DNA of 64,000 nucleotides from JBGANR01 sp044222225. GTDB lineage: Bacteria; Actinomycetota; Actinomycetes; Mycobacteriales; Mycobacteriaceae. A program made the translations under genes and the position numbers. The stretch lies in NCBI GenBank assembly GCA_044222225.1, contig JBGANR010000006.1:1-64000 (forward strand), read 5' to 3'. The notes under the pieces were generated by a model. That model ran no database searches. It was not told the DNA's origin and saw nothing but the letters and a program-made list of their open reading frames with translations. Positions 42,765-50,314 of this stretch are shown here, in pieces. Position 1 is the first letter of the stretch. Each line of letters opens with the position of its first letter.

Positions 42765-43901
42765 TCAACCGGCAGCCGCGACCACCGGAACCGCGATCCC
42801 CAGCTCACGCGCACACGCCTCCAACGCCCCGAAGGCGCTGACCCGCGGAAAGTCGAGCCCGGTGTGCTCGACGTTGTCGCGCTCGTCGTCGCCGTCGTTG
42901 ATCGACACCGCGCCGGCCAGCAGCCAGCGCCGCAGATCGTCGACGGCGGGCCATCGGCCCGTCGCCCCGCGATGGAGGTCCTGGAGCAGCAGGATGATGC
43001 CGGCGACCACCGGCGTCGCCTGACTGGTGCCGTGCTGTACCGACTCGCCGGAGTCGTCCCTGATCCCCGACGACGTCGTCGGCGCGCCCGGCGCGAAGAC
43101 GTCCGTCGCGCATATGCCGCCGAGCGTCTCGTGCAGCCGCTGCGAGAACGGCGTGATGCGGTCGGGCCCGGATTCGGTGACCTTGGCCCCGGAGCCGTAG
43201 TTGAACGGACCCACGTTCGCGTCGTAGACCGCGCCGACGCTGATCGTCTGCCGGAAGATCGCCGGATAGCTCATTCCCTGCACACTGCGGTGTTCGAAGT
43301 AGCCGTTGCCCGCCGCGACGCAGCAGGCGACGCCCGCCTCGGCCAGGTCGGCCATGACGCGGCCGATCGCGTCACCGTCCAGATCGGCGTCGGTCGTCCG
43401 GTTGTCCGGCGCGCCGAGCGACATGCACACCGCCGTGATGCCGAACGCGAGCCGGTTCGCCAGCACCCAGCGCAGCGCGTCCCGGATCCCCTCGAACGAC
43501 CCGCTGCCGCGGTTGTTCAGCACCTTCACCGGGATGACGCCCGCGCCCGGCGCCATGCCGATGTGCAGGTCACCGGCGCAGATGATGCCCGCGACGTTGG
43601 TGCCGTGGCCCTGGCCGTCGCTCGCGTCCGTCGGATCGCCGCCGTTGTCGGCGGTGAAATTGCGGCTCGTGCGCACCCGTCCGGCGAAATCGCGGTGCGT
43701 CGTGCGCAGGCCGGTGTCGAGCACGGCGACGGTCGTCCCAGCGCCGTCGACGCCGAACGCCCGCCTGGCCTCGGCGGCGCGGACGAGCGCGTCGACCTGC
43801 ACGAGCTCGGGACGCTCTGCCGGCGTGTCTCGCTGCAGCGGCGCCTCGACGGGGCGTACGTGCAGCTCCGCGACGCGGTCGCGGTCATCGATGTGGTTCA
43901 T
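42765..43901 (-). CDS. S8-family (subtilisin-like) serine protease without signal peptide
   Basis: A 378-residue subtilase with the full triad: Asp62 in VAVLDTGLRTTH, His99 in GQGHGTNVAGI and Ser293 in QHGTSQATPVVAG, plus oxyanion Asn199 (AAGNG). A short N-terminal region (residues 1-50) precedes the domain, but it is hydrophilic and shows no signal peptide, so the enzyme should stay in the cytoplasm unless exported otherwise. It is the last gene of a four-gene operon with two trypsin-like proteases and a nuclease (gap 53 bases to the gene upstream). Confidence 0.9.
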   Translation of the reverse strand: MNHIDDRDRVAELHVRPVEAPLQRDTPAERPELVQVDALVRAAEARRAFGVDGAGTTVAVLDTGLRTTHRDFAGRVRTSRNFTADNGGDPTDASDGQGHGTNVAGIICAGDLHIGMAPGAGVIPVKVLNNRGSGSFEGIRDALRWVLANRLAFGITAVCMSLGAPDNRTTDADLDGDAIGRVMADLAEAGVACCVAAGNGYFEHRSVQGMSYPAIFRQTISVGAVYDANVGPFNYGSGAKVTESGPDRITPFSQRLHETLGGICATDVFAPGAPTTSSGIRDDSGESVQHGTSQATPVVAGIILLLQDLHRGATGRWPAVDDLRRWLLAGAVSINDGDDERDNVEHTGLDFPRVSAFGALEACARELGIAVPVVAAAG

Positions 43902-43954
43902 TCGTCAGTTCCTTACTGGTCATCGTGCACATGAGTGGTCGTACGAACGTCAGG

Positions 43955-44872
43955 TCAGGCCCGCCAGGCGAGCAGGTTGCGATAGACGTCGGCGTTGATG
44001 CGGGTGCCCGAGTTCGACGTCGCGCCGCCGTACGCGTGGATGGCGACGGCCCGGCGCTGCCCGTCGACGATCCGGTAGACGGCGCTGCCGCTCTGCCCGC
44101 CGACGGTGTCGGTCTCGTAGAACACCTTCTGCGCGTCGACGGAGGAGACCCGCGCGCCGTGGTACCACTGCGTCCCCTCCGGCTTGTCGCCCGGATAGCC
44201 GGAGATGTTGGCCGTCGCGGCGAGCAGCGTCGCGTCGTCGGCGACGCCGAAGCCGAACCATCCGGTGGTCGCGCCGAGGTCCGTCGGCAGCACGATCGCG
44301 CCGTAGTCGAGCCGCGGATCGCCGCCGACGGTCCACCCCGTCACCGAGCGGAACGCGCCGCCGGAGACGGTGACCGACCCGTACGGCCGCCGGGCGCCGT
44401 CGCGACCGGGGATCACCTCGATCGAACGCACCCAGCCGTCGCGGCCGGGTACGCCGCTGTTCTTGATGAACACGACGTGCCCGGCGGTGCCCAGCGTGTG
44501 CGGGCCCAGGAACCAGCCGGTGCCGATCCAGCGCGAGCCGTCGGCGGCTGTAATGAGCAGCGACGCGTGCGTCCGCCACGGGTAGTCGGCGGTCGCGGTG
44601 ATCTTGACGCGGTCGTCGGCCCCGAGGATCGCCTCCTCCCCCGGCTCGACCGGGACGCCGTACGACGCCCACGCGACGTCGGGCAGCGGCAGGGATTCGG
44701 CGCCGGGACGCGGCGGCTCCTCACCGGCACCGGGCAGGCCCCGCGGGACGGTCTCGTGGTCGCCGGCCGCGGCCGCCACTCCGGGACTGCTCCCGGTGTA
44801 CGGCGCCCGCTCGAACTCCTCGGCGAGCGGATCGCCGCTCGACACCGGCGCATGGTCGTTCTGATCGGTCAT
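43955..44872 (-). CDS. Trypsin-like (glutamyl-endopeptidase type) protease, cytoplasmic
   Basis: A 305-residue chymotrypsin-fold protease with His132 (LGTAGHVVF), Asp179 (RLDYGAIVLP) and Ser241 (TVGGQSGSAVY), the V8/glutamyl-endopeptidase style. The first 80 residues are a Pro/Gly/Glu-rich linker that could act as a pro-segment or a docking tail; no signal peptide is visible. The ATG at 44872 follows GAGGAG at 8 bases. It lies 31 bases after the other trypsin-like gene, in one operon. Confidence 0.88.
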   Translation of the reverse strand: MTDQNDHAPVSSGDPLAEEFERAPYTGSSPGVAAAAGDHETVPRGLPGAGEEPPRPGAESLPLPDVAWASYGVPVEPGEEAILGADDRVKITATADYPWRTHASLLITAADGSRWIGTGWFLGPHTLGTAGHVVFIKNSGVPGRDGWVRSIEVIPGRDGARRPYGSVTVSGGAFRSVTGWTVGGDPRLDYGAIVLPTDLGATTGWFGFGVADDATLLAATANISGYPGDKPEGTQWYHGARVSSVDAQKVFYETDTVGGQSGSAVYRIVDGQRRAVAIHAYGGATSNSGTRINADVYRNLLAWRA

Positions 44873-44903
44873 TCCCCGACTCCTCATCTTCATTCCCGAC
44901 ACG

Positions 44904-45986
44904 TCAGCCCCCGAGGAGCCGCGCGAGCAGCACCTCACCGGCCGCACTGATGACGCTCCCCGGCCGCACTCCGCCGGCGCGATGTTCGGCCAGCTGCGCC
45001 TTGAGGTCGGCGAGCAGACCGCTGACCCGCAGGCCCTCGTTCGCCGACCACCACTTGGCGCGGTCCCCCATCTCCGGTGACCACCGGCCGCCGTCGACGG
45101 CCAGGACGGCCCCGCTCTCGTCCCGCTTCTCGACGGCGCTGTGATGGATGCCGACGACCTCCCACTGGTCGTTGAACAGCGGCGCACCCGACGAACCCGA
45201 ATCGGTGTCGGTCTCGTAGTGCATCCAGATGCCGCACAGCTCCGGGGCGTCGAGGGCGAGCAGCCGGTTCTCGCGGAAGCTGGCCTGCTTCAGCTCCCCG
45301 CGCGGGTGGTGCACGATGTTGATCGACTCACCCTTGAGCGGCAGTCCCTTCTCCGAGAGCCGGTTGTCGCCGAACTCGGCGAGTTCCACCCGGCCGCCGC
45401 GGGCCGTGGGGACGACGGCCACCAGCGCGTAGTCGAGTCCGGCGCCGTGCGGACTGGCGACGAACAGCGTCACCGGATCGAGGTCGAACACGGCCGAGCC
45501 GATCTGGTCGCCCTCGAAGGTCTCCTCGTAACCGAACTCGACGCGGCTGTACGTCGCGATCTCCACCGATTCGAGCACGTGCGCGTTCGTCGCCAGCAGC
45601 CCCGGCCGGACCAGGAAGCCCGTGCCGAAGCCGCGCCGGCGCACGTCGTCGCGGATGTGGACGCGCCCGACCGTCCGGCGCTTCAGAGCGGCCCGGTCGA
45701 AGAACCAGACGGGCCGCAGGTCGTTGCCGCCGATCTGCCGTTCGAGCGCCGCGCCCGGCGACATGCGTGCGGGCAGCTCGTGTCCGCCGAGCAGCCGGTC
45801 CCGGCGCCGCTCGACGTCCGCCCCGGCGTTGGCCTCCACGGCCCGGCCGTCGTGGAGGAACATCCGGGTCTGCCGGCGCTCATCGGCCGTCGCCGCGAAA
45901 CGAGTCAACGTCGCGGCGTCGGCCGGTCCGTTCGCGGCGGCGGGATCCGGCGCCTCGTACGGCGCGCCGTGCGTGATGATGCTCAT
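44904..45986 (-). CDS. Trypsin-like serine protease, cytoplasmic
   Basis: A 360-residue trypsin-fold protease. The triad is His136 (LLATNAHVLES), Asp185 (GAGLDYALVAV) and Ser266 (TDSGSSGAPLF). The first 95 residues are a separate region (DAATLTRFAATADERRQTRMF and following) without a signal peptide, possibly an adaptor or regulatory domain. A C-terminal helical segment (GLLADLKAQLAEHRAGG) follows the protease domain. The gene begins 11 bases after the nuclease stop. Confidence 0.88.
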   Translation of the reverse strand: MSIITHGAPYEAPDPAAANGPADAATLTRFAATADERRQTRMFLHDGRAVEANAGADVERRRDRLLGGHELPARMSPGAALERQIGGNDLRPVWFFDRAALKRRTVGRVHIRDDVRRRGFGTGFLVRPGLLATNAHVLESVEIATYSRVEFGYEETFEGDQIGSAVFDLDPVTLFVASPHGAGLDYALVAVVPTARGGRVELAEFGDNRLSEKGLPLKGESINIVHHPRGELKQASFRENRLLALDAPELCGIWMHYETDTDSGSSGAPLFNDQWEVVGIHHSAVEKRDESGAVLAVDGGRWSPEMGDRAKWWSANEGLRVSGLLADLKAQLAEHRAGGVRPGSVISAAGEVLLARLLGG

Positions 45987-45997
45987 GGCCGGGCTCC

Positions 45998-46903
45998 TCA
46001 GAGCACGAGATTCACGTACCCGGCCTGCACCGGGACGTGGCCCGCGGTGGCCGCGGCGAGTTCGGGCCCGCCGACGCTGAGCGGGAGCTCGGCGGCGGTC
46101 AGATGGCTGAAATCGAGCCCGGTGCGCTCGCGCAGGTGGCTCAGGCTGACGCGGTACGTCCCCGCGACGAAGACCGCCTCGATCCCCGGCAGATCCTTGA
46201 CCAGTTCGGCCTGCTCCAGCATGTACGCGGCGGCTGCGAGGTCACCGTCCGGATCGACGTAGACGGCGATCTTCCAGAACGCCAGCGGCAGCCGCACACC
46301 CCGGTAGACCGGGTCCGTCACCGCGAGCACGGGGCCGGTGAAGACGGTCATCCGCCGCTGCCGCATGCCCGCGTTACGCAGCAGGTAGTCCTCCAGGCCG
46401 AGCCACAGTTCGGCGCCCTGGTTGAACTTCTCGTGCTGGGGCGAGCAGTTGGTGAAGTGAAAGGTGTCGTCGGCGGCGCGAGCGGCGTCGGGGCCCCACA
46501 CCGGGTCCAGCCGGCGGACGAGATGGCCGCGGTCCAGCGCGTTCCGGGCGTACATCTGCTCGCCGACCTGGTCGGACTCCAGCAGCCGGGAGTCCAGGTA
46601 CCAGCGGTCGCGCTCCCGCGGCAGCGCGACGAGGTGCGCGCCGTCGACGTTGACGGCCGTGTACCAGGCCAGCCGGCGCGCGCGATGCATGACGACGCTG
46701 AAGTGCGTGTAGGGCAGGACGTTCGGATCGGCACCCGGCGGAGCCGCGCGGTTGCGGGCGGCGGCGTCGCGCTGGGCCGTCGTGAGCGTCGGCGGCGCGA
46801 CGGGGACGGCCAGGAAGCCGGCGTCGTAACCGGTGCACCCCTCGTAGTACGCCGGCGGCCGGGCGGCCTCGGGTTCGAGTCTGGAGTCGTCGATGGTGGT
46901 CAT
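45998..46903 (-). CDS. DNA/RNA non-specific endonuclease (NucA type)
   Basis: A beta-beta-alpha-metal nuclease of 301 residues. The catalytic motif is ALDRGHLVRR (Asp124-His127) with the general base His127, and the metal-binding segment is FTNCSPQHEKFNQG (Asn142, Gln146, Asn151); FTGPVL and WKIAVYVDPDG complete the family pattern. No signal peptide is visible, unusual for a family mostly secreted, and an uninhibited cytosolic copy would be toxic. First gene of the nuclease-protease operon; the ATG at 46903 follows GAGGA. Confidence 0.9.
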   Translation of the reverse strand: MTTIDDSRLEPEAARPPAYYEGCTGYDAGFLAVPVAPPTLTTAQRDAAARNRAAPPGADPNVLPYTHFSVVMHRARRLAWYTAVNVDGAHLVALPRERDRWYLDSRLLESDQVGEQMYARNALDRGHLVRRLDPVWGPDAARAADDTFHFTNCSPQHEKFNQGAELWLGLEDYLLRNAGMRQRRMTVFTGPVLAVTDPVYRGVRLPLAFWKIAVYVDPDGDLAAAAYMLEQAELVKDLPGIEAVFVAGTYRVSLSHLRERTGLDFSHLTAAELPLSVGGPELAAATAGHVPVQAGYVNLVL

Positions 46904-47057
46904 CGCGGTGTCCTCGTGTCGTGGGGTCGGTACACGAGAACTGTCGCCCCGGGGCGCCGCCGTGGGCACGCGTAGCGGGCTACCCGACTCGTCGGCTCCC
47001 GAGGCGGCTCCGGCTGTGCCTGTTCCACCGGCCGTCCTCGCGTGCCACCCTGAGACC

Positions 47058-47288
47058 ATGACGAACAAGCCCAGCTGGTCCGAACTCCCGCCCGCCGCCC
47101 GCGCCTCGATCATCGCCGTCGCCGCTGCCGACGCCGGCCTTCGGGCGTGGGCGCTGCGCGACCTGGCCTCCCGCTCCCCCGAACAGCTCCGCGGACCCAA
47201 GCGGCTGTGGGCGGTCGGGCTGTCGATCGTCAATTCTGCGGGCGTTCTGCCGGCCTGCTACCTGCTTGTGGCCCGCAAAGCGTCCTGA
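47058..47288 (+). CDS. Small PLD-nuclease-N-terminal-like membrane protein
   Basis: A 76-residue protein with two hydrophobic segments (ASIIAVAAADAGLRAWAL and LWAVGLSIVNSAGVLPACYLL) joined by RDLASRSPEQLRGPKRL. The RGPK-x-LW and VNSxG pattern is that of the PLDc_N family of tiny two-span proteins. The function is unknown. It is divergent from the nuclease-protease operon across 154 bases, where CTCGTGT (46913) and ACACGAG (46932) form an inverted pair. Confidence 0.75.
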   Translation: MTNKPSWSELPPAARASIIAVAAADAGLRAWALRDLASRSPEQLRGPKRLWAVGLSIVNSAGVLPACYLLVARKAS

Positions 47289-47289
47289 C

Positions 47290-47350
47290 GTCCGTTCCTT
47301 TCGGAAATACCGACTGGTACCTGTCGCTGTACGCGCACCGCCGACACATA
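47290..47350. repeat. GGTACCTG-core element copy 2 (half element)
   Basis: The sequence TACCGACTGGTACCTGTCGCT, cited here in two overlapping parts (TACCGACTGGTACC and GGTACCTGTCGCT), followed by ATATATCCACG, matches the right arm and centre of the long inverted repeat at 15973-16085. Only one arm is present. It sits between the stop of the small membrane protein gene and the toxin-antitoxin promoter. Confidence 0.7.
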
Positions 47351-47486
47351 TATCCACGAACATCCTCTCGGCGACAGCTATCGCCGCCAATCGCCGAGAC
47401 GGCGCCGGAGCAGGCCGAACACAACGACGTAGCAGATCGCTACACTTGACGGCGGATATCACATCGCATCACAGGGAGGCGCTCAC

Positions 47487-47867
47487 ATGACGACGGCAGC
47501 CGACAGGGTGACCCGTTTCTCCGCCGATCTCTTCGATGCGGCGAGCGCGGAGGGCGCCCGCGAACACCGCTCGGCGCGTCAGCAACTCGAGCACTGGGCG
47601 CGGGTCGGGCGAGAGGTGTCAAGCCAGCGCGGCGTCGCGCGGCGCCGGGTCGAGGCCGCGCTCGCCGGCCGACTGCCGTTGAGCGCTCTCGGCGACGAAG
47701 AGGGTGCCGCGTTCAACGCAGAGATCGCAGCGGTGCTCGACGAATCCCTGTCCACCGGGCATCACGTCGCCGATCGCGCGGCACGCGGACTCGCTTCCGT
47801 CGTCCTCGACGAGCACGGGCGGGTCGTGAAGCACCTGCCGGACGGCACCGTCGTCGTCCTGTCGTGA
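47487..47867 (+). CDS. ParD-like antitoxin of a zeta-type module
   Basis: A 126-residue protein. The N terminus MTTAADRVTRFSADLFDAAS and the helix SARQQLEHWARVGREV resemble the DNA-binding part of ParD-like antitoxins; the C-terminal DEHGRVVKHLPDGTVVVLS is the strand region typical of antitoxins paired with zeta kinases. Its stop overlaps the toxin start (GTGA), so it is translated first and in excess. It probably represses its own promoter, which lies in the 130 bases upstream. Confidence 0.78.
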   Translation: MTTAADRVTRFSADLFDAASAEGAREHRSARQQLEHWARVGREVSSQRGVARRRVEAALAGRLPLSALGDEEGAAFNAEIAAVLDESLSTGHHVADRAARGLASVVLDEHGRVVKHLPDGTVVVLS

Positions 47868-48439
47868 GGCGCCTCGATCTCGTCGTCGGACCGAACGGCG
47901 CCGGCAAGTCGACGTTCGTCCTGGAACGCCTGCACCCTCTCCTACCGCTCAGCACCTTCGTCAACGCAGACGTCATCGCCGCCGAGCGCTGGCCGGGCAG
48001 AACCACGGAACACTCCTACGACGCCGCCCGCGTCGCGGCGAACATCCGAGCCACGCTCATCGAGCACGGCGAGTCGTTCATCGCCGAAACCGTGTTCTCG
48101 CATCCGTCGAAACTCGACCTCATCGACACCGCACACCGCAGCGGCTACATCGTCGTCCTGCACGTCATCCTCGTGCCGGAGCCGTTGACGGTCGCCCGCG
48201 TCGCGGAGCGGGTGGCCGACGGCGGCCATCCGGTACCGGAGGAGAAGATCCGCGGCCGCTATCGACGCCTCTGGCCGCTCGTCGCCGAAGCGATGCGGCG
48301 CGCCGATCACACCACCGTGTACGACAACACCGCAGCCGACGTGACCCGCGTCGTGGCTCGGTTCGTCGACGGCGACCCCGTCGGCGGTCCCGACCGGCCT
48401 GCGTGGACTCCCGAGCCCGTGTTACAGCTCGACGTCTAA
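47864..48439 (+). CDS. Zeta toxin family protein
   Basis: A 191-residue P-loop kinase-fold toxin with Walker A GPNGAGKST (9-17), FVNADVIAAERWPG (substrate-binding Asp), ESFIAETVFSHPSKLDLI with the conserved Glu-Thr-Val-Phe, and VILVPEPLTVARVAERV-x-GGHPVPEEKIRGRY as the lid. Zeta toxins phosphorylate UDP-GlcNAc and block wall synthesis, though some members act on other nucleotides. It is coupled to the upstream antitoxin and is followed at once by the convergent tgt gene. Confidence 0.88.
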   Translation: MRRLDLVVGPNGAGKSTFVLERLHPLLPLSTFVNADVIAAERWPGRTTEHSYDAARVAANIRATLIEHGESFIAETVFSHPSKLDLIDTAHRSGYIVVLHVILVPEPLTVARVAERVADGGHPVPEEKIRGRYRRLWPLVAEAMRRADHTTVYDNTAADVTRVVARFVDGDPVGGPDRPAWTPEPVLQLDV

Positions 48440-48499
48440 GGCGATGCTCCGACGTCCAAGGTCATGGCCTTGCACGTCGACGCAAACCCTTGCACCACG

Positions 48500-49747
48500 T
48501 CAGACCCGGGAACCGGCGTAGTAGCGCCCCAGCACCTCGGCCTTGTAGTCCCAGTACGTGCCGTCCTCGATCGCCCGCCGGGCGCCGTCGACGAGACTGA
48601 CGATGAAGTGCTCGTTGTGGATGGTGCAGAGCGTCGCCGCCAGACCTTCTTTGGCCTTGAACAGGTGGTGGATGTAGGCCCGGCTGTAGGTGCTCGCGTA
48701 GTTGTCGACGTCCGGGTCCAGCGGCCGGAAGTCGCGCCGGAAGCGCGCGTTGGTCACGTTGTAGCGGCCGTCGCGCGAGTAGATGGCCCCGTTGCGCGCC
48801 ACCCGGGACGGTGAGACGCAGTCGAAGGTGTCGACGCCGTTCTCGATGGCGGTGAAGATGTCGTCGGGTTCACTGATCCCCAGCAGGTGACGCGCCTGGT
48901 CGGCGGGCAGTTCGTCGGTGACCCAGCCGACGATCGTGCCGAGGTTGCTCTTCTCCAGTGCCCCGCCGATGCCGTAGCCGCCGAAGCCCAGGCCGCCGGC
49001 GTCGCTGTCGATGCGGCTCAGTTCGGCGAGGTCACGCGCGGCCTTGCGGCGCAGGTCCTCGTACTGCGCGCCCTGCACGACGCCGAACAGCGACTGCCGC
49101 GGCCGGTGCGTCCGTTCACGATGCAGCCGGTTGTGCTCGGTGAGGCAGCGGATCGCCCACAACCGCGTCCGCTCCAGCGACTGCTCCTGGTAGCCGCGAC
49201 TGTTCATGAGCGTCGTCAGCTCGTCGAAGGCGAAGATGATGTCCGCACCGAGCCCGTGCTGGATGCGCATCGAGATCTCGGGCGTGAAGCGGTGCGTCGA
49301 CCCGTCGAGGTGCGATTTGAACGTGACGCCGTCGTCGTCGACGGCCGCCAGCCGCTCCCGCCCGTGCGCGACGGCCGTGTCGTCGACGACGTGATCGGCC
49401 TCCATCGAGATGACCTTCTTGAAGCCGACGCCCAGCGACATCACCTGGAAGCCGCCGGAATCGGTGAACGTCGGTCCCGGCCAGTTCATGAACGCCCCGA
49501 GCCCGCCGGCCTCGTCGACGATGTCGTGGCCCGGCTGCAGATAGAGGTGGTAGGCGTTGGCGAGTACGGCCTGCGCACCGACGGCGGCGACCTGCTCCGG
49601 GACGAGCGTCTTGACGGTCGCCTTCGTCCCCACCGGCACGAACGCCGGGGTGCGGATGTCGCCGTGCGGCGTCGAGATCACGCCGGTGCGGCCCGCCGTG
49701 TCGGCCAGCGGAGTCCCGGCCCTGAAGCCGTGGTCAGCGGAATCCAT
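48500..49747 (-). CDS. tgt: tRNA-guanine transglycosylase, zinc-site variant
   Basis: A 415-residue TGT that exchanges G34 for preQ1 or queuine in Asn/Asp/His/Tyr tRNAs. It shows TDSGGFQVMS (Asp96), FDCVSPSRVARNG (nucleophile region) and SRAYIHHLF. Bacterial TGT normally has Cys-x-Cys-x2-Cys before SRAY; here that segment reads DPDVDNYASTY, so all three Cys are gone and one residue is deleted, although the His of TIHNEH remains. The fold may be stabilised without zinc in this subgroup. ATG 49747 follows GAGAGGA and is preferred over GTG 49771. Confidence 0.9.
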   Translation of the reverse strand: MDSADHGFRAGTPLADTAGRTGVISTPHGDIRTPAFVPVGTKATVKTLVPEQVAAVGAQAVLANAYHLYLQPGHDIVDEAGGLGAFMNWPGPTFTDSGGFQVMSLGVGFKKVISMEADHVVDDTAVAHGRERLAAVDDDGVTFKSHLDGSTHRFTPEISMRIQHGLGADIIFAFDELTTLMNSRGYQEQSLERTRLWAIRCLTEHNRLHRERTHRPRQSLFGVVQGAQYEDLRRKAARDLAELSRIDSDAGGLGFGGYGIGGALEKSNLGTIVGWVTDELPADQARHLLGISEPDDIFTAIENGVDTFDCVSPSRVARNGAIYSRDGRYNVTNARFRRDFRPLDPDVDNYASTYSRAYIHHLFKAKEGLAATLCTIHNEHFIVSLVDGARRAIEDGTYWDYKAEVLGRYYAGSRV

Positions 49748-49827
49748 CGCATCCTCTCGGGAGACAGCCACCAGATCCGCGTCAGCCTACGGCCCCGGCG
49801 CCACCCCGCCTCGCCTACGGTGGACGG

Positions 49828-50307
49828 GTGAGATCCACCCCCACCGTCTTCGCCACCCGTCGCACGGCCGGCGCCGCAGCAGCTCTCGGCGTCGCCTTCG
49901 CCGTCGCCGCCTGCTCGGGCGACGGCACGACGGCCTCCTCGACACCCTCGGACGGCGCCGGACTCGGCAGCACGTCGGCCCCGCCGAGCAGCGCGGCGCC
50001 CACCGGTCCGTCGCACAGCACGGTGACCGGCAGCGCGCCGACGAGTTCGACGTCGCGGCCGTCGATCGTCGGCACCCGCTGCGACGTGGTGCGCGGCCCG
50101 GACGGCGGCATGCGGATCGTGACGTTCTCGGGCGCCGACTGCGCGGCGGCGATGCCGGTCGCGGAGGAGTACGGCGCCCGGCTGCGCACCGGCCGGCCGC
50201 AGCAGGAGACGGACATCAACGGCTGGAAGTGCGGCCCGTCGCAGACCACCGGACTGCTCGCACGCTGCGCCAAGGGCGATGCGAGCTTCGGCTTCATGCC
50301 CGAATGA
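49828..50307 (+). CDS. Lipoprotein of unknown function
   Basis: A 159-residue secreted lipoprotein. The signal ends in lipobox FAVAAC (Cys29), then a Ser/Thr/Pro/Gly-rich linker (residues 30-78) and a small globular part with three more cysteines (RCDVV, GADCAAAM, GWKCGPS, LLARCAKG), enough for two disulfides. I recognise no family. The GTG start is 80 bases from the divergent tgt start. The next gene, an ABC exporter subunit, begins 7 bases after its stop, so they may share a transcript. Confidence 0.78.
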   Translation: MRSTPTVFATRRTAGAAAALGVAFAVAACSGDGTTASSTPSDGAGLGSTSAPPSSAAPTGPSHSTVTGSAPTSSTSRPSIVGTRCDVVRGPDGGMRIVTFSGADCAAAMPVAEEYGARLRTGRPQQETDINGWKCGPSQTTGLLARCAKGDASFGFMPE

Positions 50308-50314
50308 CACGGGA

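Noticed and set aside
42765..46903. Gasdermin, STAND or retron component within the protease-nuclease cluster
   Set aside because: No pore-forming, NACHT-like or reverse-transcriptase sequence is seen; only three proteases and one nuclease are present.
48440..48499. Short repeated GACGTCCAAGGT units between the zeta toxin and tgt
   Set aside because: Only two partial copies in a short convergent gap; too little to call a repeat element.
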